Part shown: piece after piece, positions 15,270 to 24,055 of the stretch
Layout of the letters: the number at the start of each line of letters is the position of its first letter
How positions within the stretch are numbered: the first letter of the stretch is position 1
Source of the DNA: Kitasatospora xanthocidica
GTDB lineage: Bacteria; Actinomycetota; Actinomycetes; Streptomycetales; Streptomycetaceae
Reading direction: 5' to 3'
Assembly (NCBI RefSeq): GCF_014656195.1
Contig: NZ_BNBY01000014.1
Span: 1 to 34,965, forward strand
DNA length: 34,965 nucleotides
Notes under the pieces: generated by a model
Told to the model about the DNA's origin: nothing
Database searches by the model: none
What the model saw: only the letters and a program-made list of their open reading frames with translations
Made by a program: the position numbers and the translations under genes

Positions 15270-17321
15270 TCAGCGCAGCTGCTCGGGCAGCGGCTCGGCG
15301 TGCAGCACGGTCAGCCCGGAGACGGCACGGGTCAGCGCCACGTACAGCCGCCGCAGGCCGGTCCGCTCGTCCGGCTCGCCGGCGACCACCGCGGCCGGCT
15401 CGTCCAGCACCACGTAGTCGTACTCCAGACCCTTGGCCAGCGAGGCCGGGACGAGGGTGAGCCGGGACTCGGCGCTGGTCTCGTCGCCGGGGGAGAGGTA
15501 CGACAGGCCGGCCGCGGCCAGCGCCTCGGCGAGCCGCGGGATCCGGGCGTCGGCGGCGATCAGGCCGGTCGAGCCCTCGTGCTCCAGCGCCTCCCGGCAG
15601 GCGCGCAGGGCCGCCTCGACCGGATCCCCGTCGGCGACCGGGCGGATCGTCAGCGAGCCGGGCGTCTCGCGCACCGAGGTGGCCGGGGCCAGGCCCGGGG
15701 CGATCGCCGGGAGCAGCCGGGAGGCGTACACGATGACCTCCTCCGGCACCCGGAAGCCCTTGGTCAGCTCCTCGATGTGGGCGTCCGCCTTGCCCAGGTG
15801 GCGCAGCGCCTCCGGCCAGCTGGCCGTCGCCCACGGGGTGGTGCCCTGGGCGAGGTCGCCGAGGACGGTCGCCGAGCCGGTGGTGCAGCGGCGGCCGACG
15901 GCGCGGTACTGCATCGGGGAGAGGTCCTGCGCCTCGTCCAGCACCACGTGGCCGAGCGAGGGCGTGCGCTGCACCAGGTCCGTCGCCTCGTCCACCAGGA
16001 CGGCGTCGGCCGGTGTCCAGCGGGCGGTCTTCACCGAGCGTCCGGGCTTGGGCCACAGCACCGCCCGCTGCTCCTCGGGCGTCAGCACGCCCTCGGCGCA
16101 CTCGGCCAGGAACTCCGGCTCGGAGAGCAGCCGCAGCACCAGCTTGGCCGGGTCGACGGCCGGCCAGCACTCCTTGACCACCGCCTTGACCGCGGTGGTG
16201 CGGGCCACCGCGTCCTGCACCCGGTCGTCCGGGGCCTCGCCGCCCTGCTCCATCTTCAGCAGCACGGCGTGCGCGAGGCGCTGCGGCAGGGCGTCGCGGG
16301 CGGCCCCGTAGCGGATCTCACGGCCCTTCAACTCCTCGATGATCTCGACGAGTTCGTACGCCGGGACGCGCCAGCGGCGGGAGCCGCGGACCACCACGCA
16401 GGGCTCGGTGGGCAGCGAGATGCCCGCCCGCACCGCCCGGCGCAGCACCTCGGCCATCCGGGCGTCGCCCTTCAGCCGGGCCGCCTCCGGGTCGTCCTCG
16501 CCCCGGACCTCGACGTGCCCGACCAGCTGCTGCACGGTGGCCTGGGCGACGTCCAGCTCGCCGAGGGCCGGGAGCACCTGCTCGATGTAGGAGAGGAAGG
16601 CGTTGTTCGGCCCGATCACCAGGGTGCCGGTACGGGCCAGGCGCTCGCGGTGCGCGTACAGCAGGTAGGCGACGCGGTGCAGGCCGACGGCCGTCTTCCC
16701 GGTGCCCGGCGCCCCCTGGACGCAGATGGTGCCCGTGAGGTCCGAGCGGACGATCTCGTCCTGCTCGGGCTGGATGGTGGCCACGATGTCGCGCATCGGG
16801 CCGACGCGGGGCTTCTCGATCTCGGCGGCGAGCAGGGCGGAGGTGGTGTCCGTCTCGGCCGGGTCGGTGAGGTGCTCGTCCTCGTAGGCGGTGAGCTCGC
16901 CGCCGGTGTAGCCGAAGCGGCGGCGGCGCTCGACGTCCATCGGCTCGGTGCGGCTGGCCCGGTAGAACGGCTGGGAGACCGGCGCGCGCCAGTCGATCAC
17001 CATCGGGTCGCCGTCGGCGTCGTGGACGTGGCGGCGGCCGATGTAGAAGTTCTCCCCTCCTCCGCCTTCACTCAGCTCCTCGCTGACCGCGTGCAGGTAG
17101 TCGAGGCGGCCGAAGAAGAGCGGGGTGTGGGAGAGGTCGGCCAGGGCGGCGATCCTGGCCTCGATCTGGTTCTGGAGGACGACGGCGGACACCCAGGTGC
17201 CGGTCACGTCGCGCAGGTCGAGCGACTCGACGTCCTCGCGCATCGCTCGCAGCGCGGCCCGGGACGAGGCCAGGTGGTCGCGTTCGCGCTGGAGGGGGTC
17301 GGTGGTGGGGGTGGCGGGCAC
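15270..17321 (-). CDS. helR: HelR/HelD-type RNA polymerase-associated ATPase (UvrD-like helicase fold)
   Basis: 683 aa with an N-terminal coiled-coil-like helical region (DPLQRERDHLASSRAALRAM), Walker A GAPGTGKT (203-210), Walker B VVLDEAQD (459-466), GDLAQGTTPWATASW and a C-terminal RRLYVALTRAV typical of UvrD-like motif VI. HelD proteins displace and recycle stalled RNA polymerase; the actinobacterial HelR branch also protects it from rifamycins. GTG 17321 is preferred because GGGAAGG is 7 nt upstream; in-frame codons further up to 17450 lack an SD. An ordinary UvrD helicase is less likely given the domain layout. Confidence 0.85.
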   Translation of the reverse strand: MPATPTTDPLQRERDHLASSRAALRAMREDVESLDLRDVTGTWVSAVVLQNQIEARIAALADLSHTPLFFGRLDYLHAVSEELSEGGGGENFYIGRRHVHDADGDPMVIDWRAPVSQPFYRASRTEPMDVERRRRFGYTGGELTAYEDEHLTDPAETDTTSALLAAEIEKPRVGPMRDIVATIQPEQDEIVRSDLTGTICVQGAPGTGKTAVGLHRVAYLLYAHRERLARTGTLVIGPNNAFLSYIEQVLPALGELDVAQATVQQLVGHVEVRGEDDPEAARLKGDARMAEVLRRAVRAGISLPTEPCVVVRGSRRWRVPAYELVEIIEELKGREIRYGAARDALPQRLAHAVLLKMEQGGEAPDDRVQDAVARTTAVKAVVKECWPAVDPAKLVLRLLSEPEFLAECAEGVLTPEEQRAVLWPKPGRSVKTARWTPADAVLVDEATDLVQRTPSLGHVVLDEAQDLSPMQYRAVGRRCTTGSATVLGDLAQGTTPWATASWPEALRHLGKADAHIEELTKGFRVPEEVIVYASRLLPAIAPGLAPATSVRETPGSLTIRPVADGDPVEAALRACREALEHEGSTGLIAADARIPRLAEALAAAGLSYLSPGDETSAESRLTLVPASLAKGLEYDYVVLDEPAAVVAGEPDERTGLRRLYVALTRAVSGLTVLHAEPLPEQLR

Positions 17322-17466
17322 AGCGAACCTTCCCGGCTGCCCCGGTGGCGGGCGCAGCGGATCGATGGAGCTCACGGTGGGGTACAGCCGACCGGTTGCC
17401 GTGCGGTCGGCGCCTCCCCCGGCTGCCTGCGGGACTTCAGCAGGTACCACGGTTCGGGAGGGGGCA

Positions 17467-17503
17467 GACGGACGATCTTAGACCCGTCCGTCCCCGGGGA
17501 CCA
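17467..17503 (-). promoter_or_regulatory. Candidate helR promoter with overlapping inverted repeat
   Basis: On the minus strand TGGTCC (17503-17498) and TAAGAT (17480-17475) are 17 bp apart. GACGGAC (17467-17473) and GTCCGTC (17486-17492) form a 7-bp inverted repeat around the -10. This is the only structure I see in the 313-bp gap 17322-17634. helR genes in other actinomycetes can be induced through rifamycin-associated elements; I cannot confirm one here. Confidence 0.35.
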
Positions 17504-17634
17504 GCCGTGCAGGTCTCGGGGTTCCCCCTACTTCCGTCCGGGGTCCGCCGTACACCCGGAGGACGACCTCCGCCGCGGCGGATACGGCCTTTGGAGTGAT
17601 GCCCGCGGCCGGTCGGGTGCCTACCGTTGAAGAC

Positions 17635-17796
17635 ATGAGCACCAAGACCCGCACCCCCCGGACCGGCCCGCACGGCGCCACCGCCGCCAACGGGCGCCAC
17701 CGCAACCCGCTGAGCACCGCCGTCCGCAACGTCGGCATCGCCCTGGACACCGCCGCGCGCGTGATCTTCCTCGGGCGCGACGGTGTCCGCTACTGA
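17635..17796 (+). CDS. Small basic protein of unknown function
   Basis: 53 aa: a Thr/Arg-rich N-terminus (MSTKTRTPRTGPHGATAANG), then an amphipathic segment LSTAVRNVGIALDTAARVIF and the ending LGRDGVRY. It contains no Cys. Streptomyces genomes encode similar short proteins, but I do not recognise a function. ATG 17635 has only GAAGA nearby, and TACCGT at 17622-17627 could be a -10 giving a near-leaderless transcript. Convergent with the XPB helicase gene 18 bp downstream. Confidence 0.6.
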   Translation: MSTKTRTPRTGPHGATAANGRHRNPLSTAVRNVGIALDTAARVIFLGRDGVRY

Positions 17797-17814
17797 GCCT
17801 GCTGCTGGGACTGC

Positions 17815-19452
17815 TTACAGCACGTCGTCCGCGTCGATGATCCGGTACGCGTAGCCCTGCTCGGCCAGGAAGCGCTGCCGGTGGGCCGCGAAGTCCTGGT
17901 CCACGGTGTCCCGGGCGACCACCGAGTAGAAGTGGGCCGAGTGGCCGTCCGCCTTGGGGCGCAGCACCCGGCCGAGGCGCTGGGCCTCCTCCTGGCGGGA
18001 GCCGAAGGTCCCGGAGACCTGGATGGCCACCGTGGCCTCGGGCAGGTCGATCGAGAAGTTCGCGACCTTGGAGACCACCAGGACGCTGATCTCCTTGTTC
18101 CGGAAGGCGTCGAAGAGCTTCTCGCGCTGGGCGTTGCTGGTCTCGCCCTTGATCACCGGGGCGTCCAGGACCTCGCCGAGTTCGTCCAGCTGGTCGATGT
18201 ACTGGCCGATGATCAGCGTCTGGTCCTTCTCGTGCTTCTTGACCAGCGCCTCCACCACCCGCCGCTTGGTCGCCGTGGTGGCGCAGAAGCGGTAGCGCTC
18301 CTCCGGCTCGGCGGTCGCGTAGGCGAGCCGCTCGGAGTCGGTCAGGGTGACCCGGACCTCGCAGCAGTCGGCGGGCGCGATGTAGCCCTGCGCCTCGATC
18401 TCCTTCCACGGCGCGTCGAAGCGCTTGGGGCCGATCAGGCTGAACACGTCGCCCTCGCGGCCGTCCTCGCGCACCAGCGTCGCGGTCAGGCCGAGCCGGC
18501 GGCGGGCCTGGAGGTCCGCGGTGAACTTGAACACCGGGGCGGGCAGCAGGTGCACCTCGTCGTAGACGACCAGGCCCCAGTTGCGGGCGTCGAACAGTTC
18601 CAGGTGGGCGTAGACGCCCTTCCGCTTGGTCGTCATCACCTGGTAGGTGGCGATGGTGACCGGGCGGATCTCCTTCCTCGTCCCGCTGTACTCGCCGATC
18701 TCGTCCTCGGTGAGCGAGGTGCGCTTGACCAGCTCGTGCTTCCACTGCCGGGCCGAGACGGTGTTGGTGACCAGGATCAGCGTGGTCGACTTGGCGTGCG
18801 CCATCGCGGCGGCGCCGACCAGCGTCTTGCCGGCGCCGCAGGGCAGCACCACGACGCCGGAGCCGCCGTGCCAGAAGCCCTCGACGGCCTGCGACTGGTA
18901 CGGGCGCAGCTGCCAGCCGTCCTCGGCCAGGTCGATCGGGTGCGCCTCGCCGTCCACGTACCCGGCGAAGTCCTCGGCGGGCCAACCGAGTTTGAGCAGC
19001 ACCTGCTTGATCTGACCGCGCTCGGAGGGGTGCACCACCACGGTGTCCGGGTCGACCCGGGCGCCGACCAGCGGGGCGATCTTCTTGGAGCGCAGCACCT
19101 CCTCCAGCACCGGCCGGTCGGTGGTGGCCAGCACCAGCCCGTGCGTGGGGTGCTTGAGCAGCTGGAGCCGGCCGTACCGGCCCATGGTGTCGGCCACGTC
19201 CACCAGCAGCGCGTGCGGCACCGGGTAGCGCGAGTACGTCACCAGGGCGTCCACCACCTGCTCGGCGTCGTGCCCGGCCGCCCGCGCGTTCCACAGCCCG
19301 AGCGGGGTCACCCGGTACGTGTGCACGTGCTCGGGCGCCCGCTCCAACTCGGCGAACGGCGCGATGGCACGGCGGCAGTCGGAGGCCTTGGGGTGGTCGA
19401 TCTCCAGGAGAAGAGTTTTGTCGCTCTGGACGATGAGCGGTCCGTCGTTCAC
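17815..19452 (-). CDS. XPB/Rad25-type DNA repair helicase
   Basis: A 545-aa SF2 helicase of the bacterial XPB group. An N-terminal helicase-associated domain (about 1-130) is followed by RPYQSQAVEGF, Walker A PCGAGKT (204-210), DEVH (298-301), LTATL (322-326), the XPB RED motif (R328-E329-D330), the motif V region KVANFSIDLP, and motif VI QRLGRVLRP near residue 490. Archaeal and eukaryotic XPB open DNA for excision repair; bacterial roles are less clear. ATG 19452 begins a normal-length protein. A paralogue of its N-terminal domain is encoded at 20362-22863. Confidence 0.93.
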   Translation of the reverse strand: MNDGPLIVQSDKTLLLEIDHPKASDCRRAIAPFAELERAPEHVHTYRVTPLGLWNARAAGHDAEQVVDALVTYSRYPVPHALLVDVADTMGRYGRLQLLKHPTHGLVLATTDRPVLEEVLRSKKIAPLVGARVDPDTVVVHPSERGQIKQVLLKLGWPAEDFAGYVDGEAHPIDLAEDGWQLRPYQSQAVEGFWHGGSGVVVLPCGAGKTLVGAAAMAHAKSTTLILVTNTVSARQWKHELVKRTSLTEDEIGEYSGTRKEIRPVTIATYQVMTTKRKGVYAHLELFDARNWGLVVYDEVHLLPAPVFKFTADLQARRRLGLTATLVREDGREGDVFSLIGPKRFDAPWKEIEAQGYIAPADCCEVRVTLTDSERLAYATAEPEERYRFCATTATKRRVVEALVKKHEKDQTLIIGQYIDQLDELGEVLDAPVIKGETSNAQREKLFDAFRNKEISVLVVSKVANFSIDLPEATVAIQVSGTFGSRQEEAQRLGRVLRPKADGHSAHFYSVVARDTVDQDFAAHRQRFLAEQGYAYRIIDADDVL

Positions 19453-19534
19453 GCGGGGGAGCCCTCCACTGGCTGACAGGGTGGATTGACGCAGACCCTC
19501 CAGTGTCGCGCATTCCGCGGAGAACCGGGACGGG

Positions 19535-19939
19535 CTACTTCCACTCGTACAGCTTGCCCGTGGAGGTGCCGTCCGGGGCGGTGTCGAACTCGAAGATGCC
19601 GACGGCGGAGTTGAGCCGTTCCAGCTGCGGGGCGGCGGTGGAGAAGAAGATCGCGCCGCGGTACTTGACGACGCCTCCCTCGGCGAAGTGGCCGATGCCG
19701 CTGCCGTGCCAGGTGACGGTCTGGCCGTCGGCGGTCATGTCGACGCCCTGGCCCTCGCCGAACAGCGTGCCGTCGGCGCGGAGCTCGGTCTCGTACGTGC
19801 CGAAGCCGGAGACCTCGACGCCGAAGTAGGTGGCGGTGCCCGCGAACGACACCTCGACGACCGCGTGCCCGTCACCGGCCGCGATGACCCGTCGGCCGGT
19901 GTCCTTGCCGTTGACCTCACCGATCAGTTCGCCGAGCAT
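19535..19939 (-). CDS. Conserved hypothetical beta-barrel-like protein
   Basis: 134 aa rich in beta strands: HAVVEVSFAGTATYFGVEVS, GFGTYETELRADGTLFGEGQ, TVTWHGSGIGHF, VVKYRGAIFFST, AVGIFEFDTAPDG. The alternating strand/turn pattern resembles small calycin or allene-oxide-cyclase-like barrels found in actinobacteria (family assignment uncertain). ATG 19939 is preceded by GAGGAGG on its strand, which fixes the start; the longer frame is spurious. It lies 82 bp upstream of the XPB gene on the same strand. Confidence 0.75.
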   Translation of the reverse strand: MLGELIGEVNGKDTGRRVIAAGDGHAVVEVSFAGTATYFGVEVSGFGTYETELRADGTLFGEGQGVDMTADGQTVTWHGSGIGHFAEGGVVKYRGAIFFSTAAPQLERLNSAVGIFEFDTAPDGTSTGKLYEWK

Positions 19940-20044
19940 GATGCCTCCTCTGCGCAACCCCCTGTCCTTCCGGACTACGCCGCGTCCCGGGGCGGCGCAA
20001 CCGCACGCCGGTGACCGGCGGAGGCCTCGCTCGTTGAGCCGGTC

Positions 20045-20296
20045 ATGAACAAGTCGAAGCGTGTTCTCACCGCCCTCGCCCTGATGGGCACGGCCTTCGC
20101 CGCCACCGCCTCCTCGGCCGGCTCCGCGCACGCCCTCGCGGGCATCGGCGAGGGGCCCGGCGGCCTGCTCGCGGCTCCCGGATTCCTGATCGCCGACCAG
20201 GTCGGCGGCGGCTCGCTGCCGATCGGGCAGGGGGAGATCGGCAGCCTGGCGGACAAGGCGGTCCAGGAGAAGATGAAGGAGTCGAAGGGGCACTGA
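20045..20296 (+). CDS. Small secreted protein of unknown function
   Basis: 83 aa with a Sec signal peptide: MNKSKR, hydrophobic VLTALALMGTAFAATASS, and a likely cut after GSAHA (about residue 30). The mature part of about 53 aa is Gly-rich (GGLLAAPGFLIADQVGGGSL) with a charged amphipathic end (ADKAVQEKMKESKGH) and no Cys. I do not recognise a family. Only a weak GAG precedes the ATG. Divergent from the beta-barrel gene. Confidence 0.72.
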   Translation: MNKSKRVLTALALMGTAFAATASSAGSAHALAGIGEGPGGLLAAPGFLIADQVGGGSLPIGQGEIGSLADKAVQEKMKESKGH

Positions 20297-20361
20297 CGTC
20301 CCCGGCGGGGCCTGCTCCCTCCCCGCTCGTCGGGGTCGGCGACCTCGTCCGGTTCGGCGGC

Positions 20362-22863
20362 TTACTCGTCGAGTTCGGCGACGCCGGTGATGCGGTGCAG
20401 GGCGAAGGTGCGCAGTTCGTCCGCGTGGTGGTCGAAGGCGGTGACGTAGCCGCCTTCGACCTTGACCGGGTCGATGATCCGCTGACTGGCGATGCCCTCG
20501 GCGTTGAGGTAGCCGATCCACATCCGCTCGCCGAGCAGGACGGCGGTCTGCAGGGCGGCCAGGGTCTCGGCGGCGGCGGTGCGGGGGAGGGCGCGCGGGT
20601 CGGGGGAGTGTTCGCGGCGGGTGGCGGTGGCCGCGCGGTCACCGGCCCGGATGGCCTTGATGGCGGCGGCGAGCAGGGTGTCGTCGGGGCCGGGCGGTCC
20701 GTCGGGGACCGGGACGGGCGCCGCGCGGGGCGGGGTGCGGTGGCTGTCCGGCCGGGTGATCAGCACGTCGCCCTCGGCGGACTCGGCGGCCGGCGCGTAG
20801 CCCATGGTGCGCAGCGTGGTGAGCAGGACGTCGGGGGCGGCCTGGGCGGCGAGGACGGTGGGGGCGAGCAGCCGCAGCCGCAGGTCGGCGGAGCGGCGGT
20901 CGGCGAGCACCTCGTTCAGCAGGGCCGGGTCGTCGCAGCGCAGGTAGGAGGAGGCGGCGCCGACCCGCAGGATGCCGTGCCGGCGGGCGACGTCGTCGAT
21001 CAGGTAGGCGAGCGGCTGCGGGACGGGCGTACGGCTGTGCTGCTCCAGGAAGGTCCGCAGGTCGGCGGCGGTGCGCCCGGCGTCGAGGGCCCGGCGGACG
21101 GACGCCGGGGTGAACCGGTAGACGGTGGCGCCGCCCTTGGACTCGATGTCGGCGCAGAGCGCGAGCGCGTGGGCGAGCGGGGTGAGCAGCGGGCCGGGGG
21201 CGATCGCGGTGAGGTCCGGCTGGAGGATCACGTGGTCGAGCGGGCGCGGGAGCAGCGGGGCGAGCACCTCGGCGGCGTCGGCCTCGGCGGTGAGCAGGGC
21301 GCGGGCGGGGGCGGCGAGGGCGCCGCGGCCGGTGACGCCGAGGAGTTCGGCCTCGGCGAGGGTCCAGGCGGTGAGCTCCTCGCGCAGGTCGCGGCCGTCC
21401 GGGCCGGTCGGGCCGCCGCGCAGCGGGCGCTGCCAGCGCAGGGTGGGGAGCAGTTCCTCGGCGGTGGCCGGGGTGCCGGGCGGCAGTTCGGCGAGCAGGG
21501 CGAGGGCGGCGCGGCGCACCGACGGGGCGAGGGTGCGGTCGAGTTCGGGGCCGAGGGCGGCGCGCGGCTTGCCCTTGCCGTCCGGGGTGCCGGTGAGGGC
21601 GGGGACGCGGGTGGCGGCGAGCCAGGCGGTGGCGAGGACGGACCAGCGCGCGGCGGTGTCCAGCTGCAGCCAGCTGTCGTACCCGGGGGTGGGGGCCCAG
21701 CGTTCGTCCACCTCGCCGTCGGGGGCCAGCAGGCCCGCGGTGTAGGCGAGTTCGAGCCAGAAGGCAGCCTGCTGCTCGGTGGTCTCCAGGGCCTGGGCGG
21801 TGCGCTTGAGGTCGCGGACGCCGAGGCCGCCGGCCCGCAGGGTGAGCGGCGGGGTGAGGCCCCAGCCGTCCAGCAGTTCCTCGACGGTCTTGACGGCGGT
21901 GTGGGCCTGGCCGGCCGCGGCGCTGTCCACAGCCTGTGGATCGCGCGGGGCGGCGGCGGGCGCGGGCTCGGGCTGGACCGGTTCGACGGTGCGGTGGGTG
22001 CGGCCGCCGCGCAGGTGCAGGGCGAGTTCGCGGGGCAGCACGACGCTGCCGGGGCTGGTGGGCAGCAGCAGTCCGCGGGCGAGCAGCCACTCGACCGGGC
22101 TCTGCGCGTCCTCGGCGGTGACCGGGCGGGCGGCGTCCGGGACGGTGCCGGTGGGCGGGCCCCAGACCAGCCGGTCCAGCAGCCGCAGCGCGGGCTCGGG
22201 GGCGGTGTCCAGCAGCGCGGCGCAGCGGGCGCGGTCGGTGAGCAGCGCGGTGAGCGCGGCGACGGCGGTGACCGGGTCCGGGGTGGCGGGCTGGCCGGCC
22301 GAGGCGAGCAGCTGCTGCAGCCGGGCCGGGGACATGCCGACGGTGGCGTCGGCGAGGGTGGGGCCGAGGCCGGTGCGGCCGGGGTTGGCGGCGGTCGGGG
22401 CGAGCGCCTCGCGCACGGCGAGGACCAGCCGCAGGCCGTTGTCCGGGCCCCAGAGCAGTGCCCGGTCGCGCAGGGTGGCGAGCGCGCGGGGCAGGGCGGT
22501 GGCGACGGCGGAGCGGTCGGCCGGGGTGAGCGGGGTCGCGCCGGGGTGCGGCTTGACCTTGGCGGGGCCGGTCAGCAGGGAGCGGACGGTGGCCGCGGAG
22601 GTGCCGTCCGGGGTGGTGGCCAGCGCCTCGGCGGCCTGGAGGGTGAAGCGGTCCAGCCGCTCCAGGGCGCGCAGCGCGGAGGCGCGCGAGGAGAGCCGGG
22701 CGGACAGCTGGGTGAGGTCGCCGGGGACGGGGTTCAGCAGGTCCGGGCGGGAGCGCAGCAGGGCGGCGAGCGCGTCGTCGGGACGGGCGCGCAGCTCCTC
22801 GGCGAGGGTGCGCGGGCCGGCGGGCGTCCTGCCCCGGCGTTGGTGGCCCTGCTGTGTGGTCAT
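20362..22863 (-). CDS. Helicase-associated-domain protein with C-terminal WYL-like domain
   Basis: An 833-aa protein without Walker motifs. The middle and C-terminal parts (PLDHVILQPDLTAIAPGPL, ALALCADIESKGGATVYRFT, YLIDDVARRHGILRVGAASSYL) match the XPB/Ssl2-like helicase-associated domain seen at the N-terminus of bacterial XPB helicases. The last 60 residues (GERMWIGYLNAEGIASQRII, FDHHADELRTFALHRITGV) look like a WYL domain. The N-terminal half is winged-helix-like (LDRFTLQAAEALATT). ATG 22863 begins a typical Streptomyces length; TAACCT 7 nt upstream could be a -10 of a leaderless mRNA. A partner or regulator of the nearby XPB is an inference. Confidence 0.82.
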   Translation of the reverse strand: MTTQQGHQRRGRTPAGPRTLAEELRARPDDALAALLRSRPDLLNPVPGDLTQLSARLSSRASALRALERLDRFTLQAAEALATTPDGTSAATVRSLLTGPAKVKPHPGATPLTPADRSAVATALPRALATLRDRALLWGPDNGLRLVLAVREALAPTAANPGRTGLGPTLADATVGMSPARLQQLLASAGQPATPDPVTAVAALTALLTDRARCAALLDTAPEPALRLLDRLVWGPPTGTVPDAARPVTAEDAQSPVEWLLARGLLLPTSPGSVVLPRELALHLRGGRTHRTVEPVQPEPAPAAAPRDPQAVDSAAAGQAHTAVKTVEELLDGWGLTPPLTLRAGGLGVRDLKRTAQALETTEQQAAFWLELAYTAGLLAPDGEVDERWAPTPGYDSWLQLDTAARWSVLATAWLAATRVPALTGTPDGKGKPRAALGPELDRTLAPSVRRAALALLAELPPGTPATAEELLPTLRWQRPLRGGPTGPDGRDLREELTAWTLAEAELLGVTGRGALAAPARALLTAEADAAEVLAPLLPRPLDHVILQPDLTAIAPGPLLTPLAHALALCADIESKGGATVYRFTPASVRRALDAGRTAADLRTFLEQHSRTPVPQPLAYLIDDVARRHGILRVGAASSYLRCDDPALLNEVLADRRSADLRLRLLAPTVLAAQAAPDVLLTTLRTMGYAPAAESAEGDVLITRPDSHRTPPRAAPVPVPDGPPGPDDTLLAAAIKAIRAGDRAATATRREHSPDPRALPRTAAAETLAALQTAVLLGERMWIGYLNAEGIASQRIIDPVKVEGGYVTAFDHHADELRTFALHRITGVAELDE

Positions 22864-23052
22864 TCGACCTAGGTTAGTCGGGCGTGCGGACGGCGTGGTG
22901 TCCCTCGCCCGGCCCCGGGGTGGGACTCGCGTCGCCCGGCCTCGGGGTGGGACTCGCGTCGGCGGGGGCGGGGTGGGTAGCGTCACGCCGAGGGCGGTTC
23001 GGTGGGCGGCCGCGCTCTGTACGGGCGGGCCGGGCGAGGCGGGGTGTCGGTG

Positions 23053-24024
23053 ATGACGGACGGCGAGTGGTGGCGCAAGAGCGGGCCGTGGAGCGAGCGC
23101 TCGGACGGCGGCGCGCAGGGCGGTGCCGGTCAGGGGGGTGCGGCGGGTTCCGCGGGCGCCCCGGCCGTGCCGCCCGCGCCGTCGGTGCCGCCGGCGGCAC
23201 CCGCCGCGGACCCCGACAGCGTGTACGACCCGCCGGCGCCGAGCGCGGCCGGGATCCCGTCCGTCCCGCTGAACCCGCCGGACGCGGTCGACGCCGAGCA
23301 GCGGGCGTCCGCGATCCCGCCGCCGACGGTGAGCAGCACCGGCCCGTGGACGATGACGGTGTTCGACTTCTCGGACGGGCCGGAGCCCGCGCCGAAGCCG
23401 ATCCCCGAGCAGCGCGCGGCGGACGCCGCCGCCGAGGCGGAGGCGGCCACGGCGGCGGTGCCGGCCGTGGCGGACCCGAAGGCGGCGCGGAAGGCGCGGA
23501 AGCTCGCCAGGGGTAGGGGGAAGGCGGCGCCCGGGGCCCCGGGCGCTCCTGCGGCTGCGGCCGGTGGGAAGAAGGCCGGGAGACGCGGCGGAGGGAAGGC
23601 GGCCGGGAAGGGCGCGGCGAAGGCGGCCGGGAAGGACGCGGGCGCGGACGCGGCGGCGGCGCGCAAGCCGTCCCCGCTGATCCTGCTCTCCAGCGCCCTG
23701 CTGGTCGGCGGCGCCGTCAGCGGGATCTTCCCGGTCATGCTGGTGGGCTGGGGGCTCGGCTACCTCTCCCGCCAACTCTCCGAGCTGACGCGCAAGTTCG
23801 TGATCCTCGGGATCCCGCTGATCACGATGAGCGCGACCACCGTGTTCTCGATGCGGCACGCCAAGCAGGGCGGCGGCCAGGGCGGCGGACTGCAGTCCGG
23901 GTCCCCGCTGGGACAGATCGGCTGGACCTCGGCCCCGAACGTGCTGCGGGTGTCGGCGGTGATCTCCGCGGTGGTCCTGCTGCTGCTCGGCCTGCGCCGC
24001 CGCCCGCCGCAGCAGCAGGGCTGA
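23053..24024 (+). CDS. Membrane protein with Pro/Ala- and Lys/Ala/Gly-rich cytoplasmic region
   Basis: 323 aa. The first 200 residues are disordered: WWRKSGPWSE, a Pro/Ala tract, then a basic Lys-Ala-Gly tract with repeats such as KAAGKGAAKAAGKDAG that resembles histone-H1-like tails. The C-terminal third has about three hydrophobic segments (SPLILLSSALLVGGAVSGIF, FVILGIPLITMSATTVF, VLRVSAVISAVVLLLLGL). ATG 23053 is used (GGGG 8 nt upstream); GTG 23044 is an alternative. The function is unknown; the basic tail could contact DNA or phospholipid. Convergent with the halogenase gene, 31 bp away, marking the left limit of the RiPP cluster. Confidence 0.78.
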   Translation: MTDGEWWRKSGPWSERSDGGAQGGAGQGGAAGSAGAPAVPPAPSVPPAAPAADPDSVYDPPAPSAAGIPSVPLNPPDAVDAEQRASAIPPPTVSSTGPWTMTVFDFSDGPEPAPKPIPEQRAADAAAEAEAATAAVPAVADPKAARKARKLARGRGKAAPGAPGAPAAAAGGKKAGRRGGGKAAGKGAAKAAGKDAGADAAAARKPSPLILLSSALLVGGAVSGIFPVMLVGWGLGYLSRQLSELTRKFVILGIPLITMSATTVFSMRHAKQGGGQGGGLQSGSPLGQIGWTSAPNVLRVSAVISAVVLLLLGLRRRPPQQQG

Positions 24025-24055
24025 GGCGGGCGGCGGGACGGTCGGCGGGGAGGGT

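Noticed and set aside
15204..17630. 808-codon plus-strand open frame opposite helR
   Set aside because: Shadow of the third-position GC bias; the helicase motifs are on the minus strand.
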